NCBI RefSeq assembly: GCF_000027165.1
Contig: NC_013853.1
Span: 1,240,001 to 1,304,000 of the forward strand
DNA from: Streptococcus mitis B6
Lineage (GTDB): Bacteria > Bacillota > Bacilli > Lactobacillales > Streptococcaceae
DNA: 64,000 bases
Direction of reading: 5' to 3'
Shown here: positions 33,110 to 41,981 of the stretch, one piece after another
Layout of the letters: the number at the start of each line of letters is the position of its first letter
How positions within the stretch are numbered: position 1 is the stretch's first letter
Notes under the pieces: generated by a model
The model's database searches: none
What the model was told of the DNA's origin: nothing
Seen by the model: only the letters and a program-made list of their open reading frames with translations
Position numbers and translations under genes: made by a program

Positions 33110-34298
33110 TGTAGCCTCCTTTCTCCACACCACCAAAGCAAGCAAAAAGTCCACTACCAATGTGAGTGATGTATTCATTCATCTTATCAGTAGCACCTAG
33201 GTTAGTTTGAACCTTGACAAAATTATCTGGATCCTTCTGGAAAGAAATGAAGAGCAAACCTGTATCAAACTGACCAGTTTTTTCATCAATGCCATCTGAG
33301 TAAGAATAAGAACGACGCAAAAGGGGCTTGTCTACTTCCTTAGCCAAACGAACATGCGAATCATCAGGTAAGAGACTCAAATCCACTTCATCAAACTCAT
33401 TTTTCTTACCAAAAGGGGCACCACTTTCCTTATAACGGCCAAAGGTATTTTCTTGTTCTTCAAGACTAGTGCGATCCCAGGTCTCTAAAAACATCTGAAT
33501 TCGACGAACTGCCATATAAGAACCATTTTCCATCCAGTCCTTACTATCAGCCCAGATAACGCGGTCAAAGTCTTTCTCCTTGGTTGGGTTTGCTGTTCCA
33601 TCTTTAAAACCAAAGAGGTTACGCGGAGTCTCCATTCGATCACCGATAGCTGCAAAACCAGACTGACTCCAACGAAGGGTCACTGCATTTCTCCCCTTAC
33701 GGATGAGGTTACGAATCGCATGAAAGGCAACTTGCTCATCATCGGCACAGGCCTGGATCACAATATCCCCACCAGTATATTTTTCACGCAATTGCTCTTT
33801 AGGAAAAGGCGGTAAACCCCTGAACACTTGAGGACGCTTGTTTTCCAAGTTCATCTTTTTCAAGAAACTTGCAGACACACCAAAAGTCAGCGTCAAACGA
33901 TGAGGGTTAAGCCCGACTGTTTCACCAGTATCACTCGGAGGCAAGAGAGCATTCTGTCCATCTTTTTTGACCAACTCTCCCTCAACTAACTTGGCACTAT
34001 AATTCGTCCAATCCTTGAATAATTGGATAATCTTATCTCTATCCGTCGTATGCAAATCCAAGACAACAAAATAGATATTCTTTTGCATGGGCGTACTAAT
34101 CCCAGCTTGATGCTTGCCATAAAAAGCAATTTTTTCATTTCCGTACGAGATTTTTTCCTGACTTCCTAGCTTAGGTGCGAAAAAAGCAGAAGCACCAGAG
34201 AGTCCTAGTGCTAAACCAGCCCCTCCAATCCCTGCTTTTTTTAGAAATTCTCGACGGTTCATTTTCTTCTCAAAAAACTTTTCGTCTTTTTCAGTCAT
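33084..34298 (-). CDS. efeB: Deferrochelatase/DyP-type haem peroxidase EfeB
   Basis: The 404-residue protein carries a twin-arginine signal (MNRREFLKKAGIGGAGLALGL at about residues 13-33) and the DyP peroxidase features GFKDGTANP (catalytic GXXDG, about residue 228) and a conserved His/Arg region near DRTSLEEQENTFGR. EfeB oxidises ferrous iron or removes iron from haem outside the cell. Export folded, with haem bound, requires Tat, and tatC-tatA lie downstream in the same operon. The ATG is 5 bases after efeO. Confidence 0.93.
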   Translation of the reverse strand: MTEKDEKFFEKKMNRREFLKKAGIGGAGLALGLSGASAFFAPKLGSQEKISYGNEKIAFYGKHQAGISTPMQKNIYFVVLDLHTTDRDKIIQLFKDWTNYSAKLVEGELVKKDGQNALLPPSDTGETVGLNPHRLTLTFGVSASFLKKMNLENKRPQVFRGLPPFPKEQLREKYTGGDIVIQACADDEQVAFHAIRNLIRKGRNAVTLRWSQSGFAAIGDRMETPRNLFGFKDGTANPTKEKDFDRVIWADSKDWMENGSYMAVRRIQMFLETWDRTSLEEQENTFGRYKESGAPFGKKNEFDEVDLSLLPDDSHVRLAKEVDKPLLRRSYSYSDGIDEKTGQFDTGLLFISFQKDPDNFVKVQTNLGATDKMNEYITHIGSGLFACFGGVEKGGYIGQKLLEG

Positions 34299-34303
34299 GA
34301 CTC

Positions 34304-35176
34304 TTATTCTCCACTAAGAAATTTACCCATTTGTGATAGAGGTTCACCAAGTTTTGTCACAGCTTCTGATAATTCTTTGGTATCTTCTTTTGTCAAATCA
34401 GTATAGAGCTTGTAGTGTTCCTTGTCGGTCATGTGTTTGTCCAACAAACTATTAACTGACTTGAAATCTGCTTCCAATTCTTTAACTAGGTTAGCGTCTG
34501 ATTTTTCAAGCAAAGGTTTAAAGAGTTGGAAAATCTTCTCTGCTCCCTCAATATTGGCTCGGAAGTCATACAAGTCTGTATGAGAATAAATTTCCTCTTC
34601 ACCTGTAATCTTACTTGTTGCAACTTCGTTAAGCAAGTCAACTGCCCCAGTCAACATGACCTTGTAGTCCACATCTACAGTTGCAATCTTAGCTTTCAAT
34701 TCCTTGATATCATTTACCAACTGATCACCATAGCTTTCAGTTCCTTTAGTGGTATTTTCTTCCCAAAGGATACGCTCGATACGGTGGAAACCTGACCAAC
34801 CTTCTTCTGTCTTGTTTTCGTCCATATAGTCTGCCAAACGGAAGTCAATCTTGACATCTGACTCACCAAAACTTTCAGCAATTGGTTCTGAACGCTCATA
34901 AGACATACGAATCAATGGATAAACCTTTTTGGCTTCTTCTAGCTTACCTTCTTTCAACAGTTTGACAAAGCCTTCCGTATCTGTCAAGAGTTTATCGATT
35001 TGCTCTTGAACAAAAGTCTTATAGTCAGCAGTGGCCTTATCAAGCATTTTCTGCTTGTCTTCAGACAAGGCTGTCACTTTAGATGAATCACTTGTATTGC
35101 TTGGCTTAGATTGGTTAGTAGCACAAGCTGTCAATAGCAAGGCTGAAGATAAAAGGACAAAACCTAGTTTTTTCAT
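34304..35176 (-). CDS. efeO: Iron-uptake lipoprotein EfeO (imelysin/M75)
   Basis: This 290-residue lipoprotein has a signal peptide ending in the lipobox LLTAC (Cys at about residue 18), then the imelysin-like domain with FGESDVKIDFRLADYMDE and GWSGFHRIERILW (the HxxE iron-site region) and REDFRANIEGAEKIF-like segment YDFRANIEGAEK. EfeO delivers iron to EfeU. It is the first gene of the operon and has a good promoter 47 bases upstream. The cupredoxin domain of enterobacterial EfeO is absent, as in other Gram-positive (EfeM-like) forms. Confidence 0.92.
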   Translation of the reverse strand: MKKLGFVLLSSALLLTACATNQSKPSNTSDSSKVTALSEDKQKMLDKATADYKTFVQEQIDKLLTDTEGFVKLLKEGKLEEAKKVYPLIRMSYERSEPIAESFGESDVKIDFRLADYMDENKTEEGWSGFHRIERILWEENTTKGTESYGDQLVNDIKELKAKIATVDVDYKVMLTGAVDLLNEVATSKITGEEEIYSHTDLYDFRANIEGAEKIFQLFKPLLEKSDANLVKELEADFKSVNSLLDKHMTDKEHYKLYTDLTKEDTKELSEAVTKLGEPLSQMGKFLSGE

Positions 35177-35222
35177 TGTTTACTCCTATTGGTTCAGAAA
35201 ACCTGAATTAATTTTACGTTTC

Positions 35223-35251
35223 ATTATAGCATATTTTCACTCATTTTTCAA
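35223..35251 (-). promoter_or_regulatory. Promoter of the efe-tat operon
   Basis: TTGAAA (35251-35246) and an extended TGCTATAAT -10 (ending 35223) are 17 bases apart on the minus strand. A TTCAG/CTGAA dyad lies between the start of transcription and the efeO ribosome binding site. No clear Fur box was recognised. Confidence 0.75.
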
Positions 35252-35453
35252 TAAATTGTCAGAAAATTTAATGTATTTAGACTGATATTTAGCTTACAAT
35301 TTGTATGAATTAGCCCCTTATTCATGAAGTTTTTATAATCAATTCTCTGTACCTATTAATATTTTTAATATTTCTTTTTTGAGGCTTAAACTAAAAGATA
35401 ATTGATAAAAATTGAGTACATAGCTCTTTTATAAAGTCTAACCTTCTTTTATA

Positions 35454-35472
35454 TTTTACAATAAGTGTAAAA
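35454..35472. promoter_or_regulatory. Dyad before the serine recombinase
   Basis: TTTTACA and TGTAAAA flank a five-base centre directly upstream of the AAGGAGAG ribosome binding site. It may be an autoregulatory binding site of the recombinase. Confidence 0.4.
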
Positions 35473-35484
35473 AGGAGAGTTATT

Positions 35485-36072
35485 ATGCGCTATGGCTATG
35501 TTCGAGTATCTACAAGAGAACAAAATATCGATAGACAATTTTCAGCCTTGGTAGAAAACAAATTAGCAAAAGAAAATATTTTTATTGATTATGTTTCAGG
35601 AAAGGATTTTGACAGAATCGAATATCAAAAATTATTAACTACCTTGAAGGAGAATGATGAATTAGTTATTAAGTCAATTGATAGATTGGGAAGAAACTAT
35701 GATGAAATTTTAGAACAATGGCAATCAATTACTAAGAAAAAGAAAGTAAATATAACTGTTTTAGATTTCCCCTTATTAAACACAAAGAATAGCGATGACA
35801 ATATCACAGGAAAACTAATATCTGACATCGTTTTGCAAGTTCTATCTTATGTGGCACAGTTTGAAAGAGAACAAATCAAACAAAGACAAATGGAAGGAAT
35901 ACGAGAAGCAAAGAAAAAAGGGGAAAAATTCGGTAGACCAAAATTGCTTGTTCCGAATAATCTCCCTGATGTGATAGCTCAATATACGAAAAAAGAAATA
36001 ACCTTACGAGAAGGTGCAGACATCTTAGGAGTATCAAAAAGCACCTTTCATAATTGGATAAAAAATTCATAG
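35485..36072 (+). CDS. Small serine recombinase (resolvase/invertase family)
   Basis: The 195-residue protein has the catalytic serine in YVRVSTREQNIDRQ (Ser9/10 region), the conserved IKSIDRLGRNYDEI segment, the long E-helix FEREQIKQRQMEGIREAKKKG, and a C-terminal helix-turn-helix (LREGADILGVSKSTFHNWIK). These are the features of Tn3-type resolvases and DNA invertases. No transposase accompanies it. Two 36-bp palindromes lie directly downstream and are candidate substrates. The genes beyond them encode surface proteins. Confidence 0.92.
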   Translation: MRYGYVRVSTREQNIDRQFSALVENKLAKENIFIDYVSGKDFDRIEYQKLLTTLKENDELVIKSIDRLGRNYDEILEQWQSITKKKKVNITVLDFPLLNTKNSDDNITGKLISDIVLQVLSYVAQFEREQIKQRQMEGIREAKKKGEKFGRPKLLVPNNLPDVIAQYTKKEITLREGADILGVSKSTFHNWIKNS

Positions 36073-36108
36073 TTCCTGTCAAAAAACCTAGGATTTTTTG
36101 TACAGGAA
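36073..36108. repeat. 36-bp palindrome 1 downstream of the recombinase
   Basis: Outer arms TTCCTGT/ACAGGAA, inner arms AAAAAA/TTTTTT around CCTAGG. It begins right at the recombinase stop. It can serve as a terminator, and it shares length and centre with palindrome 2. Confidence 0.7.
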
Positions 36109-36197
36109 ATACACTTTATTTTAGAATCATTTTCGTTAGAAAAAAGGTTCTAAAATCCAGCATCTTGACCGATTATTATTACACTACCATTCTATCA

Positions 36198-36233
36198 AGT
36201 TTGTCCAAAAAAGTCTAGGTTTTTGGACAAACT
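36198..36233. repeat. 36-bp palindrome 2 before the choline-binding protein gene
   Basis: Outer arms AGTTTGTCC/GGACAAACT, inner arms AAAAAA/TTTTT around a GTCTAGG centre. Same length and architecture as the copy at 36073-36108 but different outer arms. Between them lies a third dyad, TTTTAGAA/TTCTAAAA, at about 36119-36156. Confidence 0.7.
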
Positions 36234-36273
36234 GATTACTTTACAACAAATAAAAATAGGGAGTATTAAATGA

Positions 36274-37188
36274 ATGCACAAACAAACTAAAAAATTTACA
36301 CTTGCAACTATCTCAGCTCTATCACTTCTTGGCACTGGAGTTATCACAGCTAATCAAATATCAGCTAGCGAGAATACGAGTACTGAAAAACAAATAGAAG
36401 CAACAATTACAAAGGTTGAAATTGATTATTTTGGACTTAGCTTCGAAGGAAAACTTTCAGAGCCACTACCACATGGAGGTGATAATGCTGCTAAGGGAAA
36501 TGTTACTCTAATTGAGAAAGCTAGTGGAAAAATTGTTTACCAACATTATAATGATGTCATTTTTAGTGGTCTAACTAAAGATGTCAGTGATCAATTTTTA
36601 CAACCTTTATTTTATAGCAATCAATTTAAAGGTGATATTTTTGTTTCAGAACAATTTCCAGATGGAACATATATTTTGGAGATGTCTGGAGAAGCTGGTT
36701 CGCCTTACGGTGACTTAACTGATACAAGAAAACGTGTCTTTAAAGTTAGAAAAGAGGTGACTATCGGAAATCCTTCTACAAATTCAAATACGAACACAAC
36801 AACTCAATCAGGTTCGAATTCTAATATCTCAGATAGTTGGCTACAATCTGGTTCTCGTTGGTGGTATAAACACGCCGACGGTTCCTATACAACTAATGGC
36901 TGGGAAAAAATCAATGGTGTTTGGTATCGTTTTGACTACTCTGGTTGGATGCAAACTGGTTGGGTAAAAGACGGCAGTTGGTACTACCTCGACGGCTCAG
37001 GCGCTATGAAGACAGGTTGGGTCAAAGATAACGGTAGCTGGTACTATCTTCAAGACTCAGGCGCTATGAAAACTGGCTGGATGAAGGTATCTGGTAAATG
37101 GTACTATGCTTATAGCTCTGGTGCACTAGCAATCAATACAACGACCCCTGATGGCTATCGTGTTAATTACAACGGTGAGTGGGTTTAA
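36274..37188 (+). CDS. Choline-binding surface protein
   Basis: The 304-residue protein has a signal peptide (about residues 1-32, basic then FTLATISALSLLGTGVITA), an unknown N-terminal domain of about 130 residues (KVEIDYFGLSFEGKLSEPL...), a Ser/Thr/Asn linker, and about five C-terminal choline-binding repeats (for example TGWVKDGSWYYLDGSGAMK). The repeats bind phosphocholine on teichoic acids, which is specific to pneumococcus and relatives. Start ATG at 36274 follows GGGAG. The function of the N-terminal domain is unknown. Confidence 0.9.
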   Translation: MHKQTKKFTLATISALSLLGTGVITANQISASENTSTEKQIEATITKVEIDYFGLSFEGKLSEPLPHGGDNAAKGNVTLIEKASGKIVYQHYNDVIFSGLTKDVSDQFLQPLFYSNQFKGDIFVSEQFPDGTYILEMSGEAGSPYGDLTDTRKRVFKVRKEVTIGNPSTNSNTNTTTQSGSNSNISDSWLQSGSRWWYKHADGSYTTNGWEKINGVWYRFDYSGWMQTGWVKDGSWYYLDGSGAMKTGWVKDNGSWYYLQDSGAMKTGWMKVSGKWYYAYSSGALAINTTTPDGYRVNYNGEWV

Positions 37189-37221
37189 CATACAATAGAA
37201 ATAGATTAAGGAGACAATTAA

Positions 37222-37686
37222 ATGAACAAAGTTATAAAAATTGAAGATGAAACAGTTTATGTTGGAAAAGGTGATAATGGCCAATTTACTGCAATTTCAA
37301 GAAAAAGTTTTGGTTTTGAACCACAAGTAGGTGATTACGTAGAATTTTATCAAAACGGTGATGAGTATATTGTTTCAAAAATAGATAATACATCTCCAAC
37401 TAGCTCTAGCCAACATTCAAATGGAGTGAGTGATAAATCTAAACTGGCCGCAGCTTTATTTGCCCTATTTTTAGGAGCACTTGGTGGATACGATTTTTAC
37501 ATCGGAAATTCTAAACAAGGATACAAGCGTATTGGCATAACTCTGCTAGCTATCATTCCTATTTTAACGCCATTTGTTTTACTAGCAAATGCTATTTGGA
37601 ATATTATAATTACTATTCAAGTTTTAACGTCCAAAACTGGTAGCAAATGGCACCAAGATGCCCAAGGCTTAGAATTGCAAGATTAA
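37222..37686 (+). CDS. TM2-domain membrane protein
   Basis: The 154-residue protein has an N-terminal soluble domain with a small beta fold (VIKIEDETVYVGKGDNGQFT), a Ser-rich linker and a C-terminal TM2 domain: two helices (ALFALFLGALGGYDFYIGN and GITLLAIIPILTPFVLLANAIWN) around the G..G.D.FY.G motif. TM2 proteins are membrane proteins of poorly known function. AAGGAG precedes the ATG; it lies between the choline-binding protein and a lipoprotein in the same direction. Confidence 0.85.
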   Translation: MNKVIKIEDETVYVGKGDNGQFTAISRKSFGFEPQVGDYVEFYQNGDEYIVSKIDNTSPTSSSQHSNGVSDKSKLAAALFALFLGALGGYDFYIGNSKQGYKRIGITLLAIIPILTPFVLLANAIWNIIITIQVLTSKTGSKWHQDAQGLELQD

Positions 37687-37690
37687 ATAC

Positions 37691-38737
37691 ATGAAAAAAT
37701 TATTTCTATTCAGTATCAGTGTTTTAGCTATCTCCATTTTAACAGCTTGCCAACCTCAGAGTAAAAACACTTCCTCAGAAAGTTCTGAAACAACTACTTC
37801 TAGTAGCAGTTCGCCTACTTCCACATCGGAAGAGAAGAAAAATGATTACACCCTATATAATCCTGTCCTTAAAGAATATGCCAAAGTATTAGATGGTTCA
37901 TCAGCTTCACCTAAAGAGCTCAATTCAAAAGCAAACTTAAAAAATACTTATCCTAAAGAATACTCTGGACTACAATACAGCTTGTATGATTTAGACCAAA
38001 ATGGTACGGACGAACTTTTGATTGCCCTAAAAATGGATTCTAACTATTACGATTTATTAGATATTCGAACTCTTAAAAATGGTGAAGTTATTCGACTGAC
38101 CAATGCAGAAAACAATCTGGACTTTATTGGAGAGCGAGTACATTTTAATCCTTTAGAAAATGGTTATTTTCAATTATCTACCCGAGTATCTACTAATCAA
38201 ATCCAACTTAAACTATACAAATTAAATCAGGATGGAACACAGTTAGAGTTAATTAGTGAATCAGATACAGAAGAGGGACTGGGGACAAAACCACCTTCCC
38301 TTGACATAAGATCTTTCTCTTGGAAATCTGTCACAAATCTCATAAGTGAAGAATCTTCCCTTCCAGCAGAAAGTAAAGGGATGGATATTTCTGCAATTCA
38401 AAATAGGGATTTTTCTAGTGTCTCAGGAACTTGGAGGAATCGTTCAGGTATCGAATTCACTTTTGACAAAAATGGGTTAGTAAGTGATCAGTCCAAAATT
38501 TCAATTGAACACGCTAAAGAAATTGACCACTATCTAAAGGCAAATTCTATTTCTAAAGATGGAGGTGCTGGTGCAGCTATTGCCTTTTTACCAGCTGGAG
38601 TTTCATTAACCATGTCTGTCACCTCTTCTCCAGATAATGGCTATACTGACCCATCTGATACAACACAAGATCGTTTATGGTTTGGACAACAACTTATCAA
38701 TGGCAGTATTGAGGGATTTTTCTACAAGGTAGAATAG
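37691..38737 (+). CDS. DUF6287-containing lipoprotein
   Basis: This 348-residue protein has a lipoprotein signal (ISILTACQPQ, Cys about residue 19), a Ser/Thr-rich spacer, a middle domain with LYDLDQNGTDELLIAL (an EF-hand-like DxDxNG segment), and a C-terminal domain starting MDISAIQNRDFSSVSGTWRN, as in DUF6287 lipoproteins of streptococci. It is a surface lipoprotein of unknown role. The gene begins four bases after the TM2 gene, so the two are probably one transcript, with a hairpin terminator at 38793-38842. Confidence 0.8.
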   Translation: MKKLFLFSISVLAISILTACQPQSKNTSSESSETTTSSSSSPTSTSEEKKNDYTLYNPVLKEYAKVLDGSSASPKELNSKANLKNTYPKEYSGLQYSLYDLDQNGTDELLIALKMDSNYYDLLDIRTLKNGEVIRLTNAENNLDFIGERVHFNPLENGYFQLSTRVSTNQIQLKLYKLNQDGTQLELISESDTEEGLGTKPPSLDIRSFSWKSVTNLISEESSLPAESKGMDISAIQNRDFSSVSGTWRNRSGIEFTFDKNGLVSDQSKISIEHAKEIDHYLKANSISKDGGAGAAIAFLPAGVSLTMSVTSSPDNGYTDPSDTTQDRLWFGQQLINGSIEGFFYKVE

Positions 38738-38792
38738 TGTTAGTAAACTCTTAAACTAGCTCAAAAAATATCTGGTAACATTTCATAAATAC

Positions 38793-38842
38793 ATATAGGA
38801 TAAATATTCTTATGCTCTTAGAATATCTATCCTATATTTTTA
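38793..38842 (+). terminator. Terminator after the lipoprotein gene
   Basis: ATATAGGATA pairs with TATCCTATAT, extended inside by AATATTCT/AGAATAT, and is followed by a T run. Confidence 0.75.
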
Positions 38843-38960
38843 TTCCCTTTGCATCCCTATTGATACTAAATGAATTCACTCAGAAAAAGATTAGACTTTT
38901 AACATCAAAATTGATAAAATAAAAAGGAAAATAATTGTAAAAAGGAAACTGTAAATCACC

Positions 38961-39260
38961 ATGATGAACATGCAAAACATGATGCGCCAAGCACAAAAAC
39001 TTCAAAAACAAATGGAACAAAGTCAAGCAGAACTTGCTGCTATGCAATTTGTTGGCAAATCTGCTCAAGACCTTGTTCAAGCGACCTTAACTGGAGATAA
39101 GAAAGTTGTCAGCATTGACTTCAATCCAGCTGTCGTTGACCCTGAAGACCTTGAAACTCTTTCTGATATGACTGTTCAAGCCATCAACTCAGCTCTTGAA
39201 CAAATCGATGAGACTACCAAGAAAAAACTGGGTGCTTTCGCTGGAAAATTGCCATTTTAA
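38961..39260 (+). CDS. YbaB/EbfC nucleoid-associated protein
   Basis: This 99-residue protein is the YbaB family: N-terminal helix [20 protein letters not shown], then a central beta segment [25 protein letters not shown], then a C-terminal helix with [14 protein letters not shown]. Members bind DNA as dimers. Length is typical. It is a monocistronic gene between the recombinase cassette and the convergent phosphodiesterase. Confidence 0.93.
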
Positions 39261-39372
39261 GTATAAGAAAAACAAGCATTCAAAAGAATACTTGTTTATC
39301 GTGGGAGGAACAATTGTTCCTCTTTTTGCTTACTAAAAATTAAAGAATTCCATGGCTTGTTTGAAAAGCAAT

Positions 39373-41103
39373 TCAGTATACTCTGGGTCTTCTTGGGCAA
39401 TGGTTACCTGGTCTTGAATCACTTTCCAAGACATGTGTGATCATGCCATCTGCTCCCAAATGAACAGATTTATCAAAGGACTCTGAACTATTGATGGTCC
39501 AAACGTACAATTTCTGATCGGTATTCCAAAGCTTGTTGACAAAATTTTCATCCAAAGTTGAATACTCCATGGTATAACCTGTAGCTTTCGTTCTTGGGAA
39601 AATACTATTGTAAGGTAGGATGAAATAAACTGGAATTTGCGAATCGTAGGCTAAAACCTGGTCAATCACATGGTAGTCCAAGGATTGCATTTGGTGACCA
39701 TTCTGCTTAAGAACCGTTCCATATTTTTCCATAAATCGTTTCATCATATCTGGGCTATCTTTTCGACTGGTCTTAATCTCAATAAGAAGTTTCTGATGCA
39801 ATTCATTGGCTTTGTTAAGGTAGTCATCAAAACTGGACACCTTGGTATGATAGCCATTTTCTGAAATATCAAGTTTGGTTAATTCTTTCAAAGTTAAATC
39901 CTGAGGATTGGCATTAACTCCTGTAAGATTCTTGATATTGGCATCATGCATCATGACAAACTGGCCATCTTTTGTTTCCTGAACATCCGTCTCAACAAAG
40001 TCTGGCTCTAGCTGAGCTGTCCTCTCTAGTGATTGGACGGTATTTTGCACACCATTCTTTTTAGATACTCCCCTGTGAGAGATAATTAAAGGTTTATGTG
40101 CTACTGGAGCTTCCAAATAAACATAACCCTCGAGAGCGAAAAAGATACAAGCACAGCCCATCACTCCCCATCTCATCCAGTGGTCTTTCTTTCTCCTTGG
40201 TGTGATTTCTAGTTCTTCTCCTGTTAAGAAGGAAACAAATTTAATGAGAAAGTAAGTCAAGGCTGTATAGTGGAAATTTTTAATCAAGACAAAGTTGATA
40301 ATCCCCAGTACAAGAGATTCCTTATGAGTCAGACCATCCATCAAGGCCTGACTTGCTAATATTGGAATCAATAAAAGAATGAAAAATAGGTAGGTTTTGA
40401 CGACAATCCAAAGCAAGTTCCAGATATAAAACCAGGATTGCTTTCTGGTTTTCTCTAGACTGTATCTGACTGCTTCTTTGACGGTCTTTTTCTCAAACAA
40501 AAGTTGAGGTAGGGCAAACATGAAACGCACTGAAATGTAAAATAGAAGTAAAGCCAAAATAGTAACCACTATACCTACTAGCCAATACTTGTCTTCCACA
40601 TAATCAACGATGAAGTCAGGAATGACAATTTTATTGAGGTAATAAATCTTTAAAATCTTTCGAATCAATGGAAAAAGCATCATGATATAAAAGAAAATAA
40701 AGGCCATTTTGGAAATCGTCACTTGTCTCATAAACAAGAAACTTTGACGAAAAACCTTGCGACTGTACTCCAGTAGGGTTCTCTTTTCATGATAGAGGAG
40801 GTGGCGAGCTCCGATAAAGAGAAGTCCTATCTGGTAATAGGCGACCAGTAAATTAACGATTACCAAAATAAATAAAGCAAGACTAACAAAGGGAGAACCC
40901 TTTATAATAGCAAAAATATTGTTGTAGGAAAGAAAGAGATAACCTGTCTGACGGAGCAAAAGTCCAGCAATCCAAGAATTAAATGGTAACCAGACAAACT
41001 CAATCATCATGAATATCAAGAAAAAAAGAAAGAGAATTTTATCTAGATTAAAGTAGATTTTCCTAAAACCTAGATTTTTAGGTTTTTCAGGTTTCATAGG
41101 CAC
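39373..41103 (-). CDS. Membrane glycerophosphodiester phosphodiesterase, C-terminal frameshift
   Basis: The 576-residue protein has about seven N-terminal membrane helices (the GPDPase membrane domain), then a GDPD catalytic domain with ISHRGVSKKNGVQNTV, PDFVETDVQETKDGQFVMMHD and HQKLLIEIKT. Near 39420 the frame shifts after GMITHVLES, giving the tail DSRPGNHCPRRPRVY. The adjacent frame continues as VIQDQVTIAQEDPEYTELLF, then KQAMEFFNF, to a stop at 39333-39335, the expected ending. A two-base loss in a GT-rich spot would explain this. The catalytic residues are before the shift, so partial activity is possible. Confidence 0.85.
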   Translation of the reverse strand: MPMKPEKPKNLGFRKIYFNLDKILFLFFLIFMMIEFVWLPFNSWIAGLLLRQTGYLFLSYNNIFAIIKGSPFVSLALFILVIVNLLVAYYQIGLLFIGARHLLYHEKRTLLEYSRKVFRQSFLFMRQVTISKMAFIFFYIMMLFPLIRKILKIYYLNKIVIPDFIVDYVEDKYWLVGIVVTILALLLFYISVRFMFALPQLLFEKKTVKEAVRYSLEKTRKQSWFYIWNLLWIVVKTYLFFILLLIPILASQALMDGLTHKESLVLGIINFVLIKNFHYTALTYFLIKFVSFLTGEELEITPRRKKDHWMRWGVMGCACIFFALEGYVYLEAPVAHKPLIISHRGVSKKNGVQNTVQSLERTAQLEPDFVETDVQETKDGQFVMMHDANIKNLTGVNANPQDLTLKELTKLDISENGYHTKVSSFDDYLNKANELHQKLLIEIKTSRKDSPDMMKRFMEKYGTVLKQNGHQMQSLDYHVIDQVLAYDSQIPVYFILPYNSIFPRTKATGYTMEYSTLDENFVNKLWNTDQKLYVWTINSSESFDKSVHLGADGMITHVLESDSRPGNHCPRRPRVY

Positions 41104-41105
41104 TC

Positions 41106-41696
41106 CTAGTCAAATAATTGAGACAAGTCCAAGCCTCCAAAAGGATTGTTTGATAGGCTACTTTCTGTCTCTAATAATTCTCTAGCTTGATCTGACTCTA
41201 AGAAGGACTCGTAAACACGCGCCGTCATCCGAGCATCCTCTAGACTATTATGAGACTGACCTTGAAATCCAAGAAATGAGGCAACAGTTTGCAACTTGAG
41301 ATTGGCAATACCATGTAAATCTGAACTCCGACGTTCAAAAGCTTCATCATACAAATCCACCTTATACTGCGTGCTGTAGTCTAAACCATGCTCTGCTAGA
41401 ATAGGCAAATCACTTTTAGCAGCATTGTATCCAACCATCGGCAAAGAACCCACAAACTCTTGGAAATCTTTTATAACTTTCTCCACTGGAGGGGCATCTT
41501 TTAAGGTCTCAGCTGTAATCCCCGTCAATCCATTGATAAAACTCTTTAGAGGCACACTAGTATGGACATAGGAATCATAGGCATCGATTTCCTGACCATC
41601 TCTAAAACGCACTGCCGATACTTGAATCAAGTGTGTTTGCCCTTCGTGCTGATTAAATTCTAAATCAAAAGCAATGTAATCTTCTAATCGTTCCAT
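41106..41696 (-). CDS. 3'-5' exonuclease (DnaQ-like, DEDDh)
   Basis: The 196-residue protein has Exo I FDLEFN (residue 10), GYNAAKSDLPIL (Exo II) and HNSLEDARMTARVYE (Exo III with His), the DEDDh pattern of DnaQ/PolC-epsilon-type exonucleases. The stand-alone form acts on DNA or RNA ends. The C-terminal tail ends NPFGGLDLSQLFD. It is co-directional with and 2 bases upstream of the phosphodiesterase gene. Confidence 0.9.
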   Translation of the reverse strand: MERLEDYIAFDLEFNQHEGQTHLIQVSAVRFRDGQEIDAYDSYVHTSVPLKSFINGLTGITAETLKDAPPVEKVIKDFQEFVGSLPMVGYNAAKSDLPILAEHGLDYSTQYKVDLYDEAFERRSSDLHGIANLKLQTVASFLGFQGQSHNSLEDARMTARVYESFLESDQARELLETESSLSNNPFGGLDLSQLFD

Positions 41697-41723
41697 TTTC
41701 TACCTCTCCTCTACTGTTGTTTT

Positions 41724-41919
41724 ATACTCTTCGAAAATCTCTTCAAACCACGTCAGCGTCACCTTGCCGTAGATATAGTTACTGACTTCGTCAGTTTCAT
41801 CCGCAACCTCAAAAACATGTTTTGAGCTGACTTCGTCAGTCTTATCTACAACCTCAAAGCAGTGCTTTGAGCAGCCTGCGGCTCGCTTCCTAGTTTGCTC
41901 TTTGATTTTCATTGAGTAT
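41724..41919. repeat. RUP-like dispersed repeat, long form
   Basis: The ends ATACTCTTCGAAAATCTCTT and the reverse-complement form ending GATTTTCATTGAGTAT match those of 48512-48611. The middle holds two 45-bp tandem units around TGACTTCGTCAGT and CCTCAAA. Such sequences are common in S. mitis and S. pneumoniae intergenic regions and probably mobilised in trans by an IS630-type transposase; the RUP label is from memory. A 70-codon frame inside is not considered a gene. Confidence 0.7.
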
Positions 41920-41981
41920 TACTTAAATTTTAGAAACAAAAGAAGCCATCAGGTTAGCATGTAACCTAAACAGCTCCTTGA

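Noticed and set aside
41700-41912. A 70-codon minus-strand frame
   Set aside because: It lies within a dispersed RUP-like repeat and translates the repeat itself.
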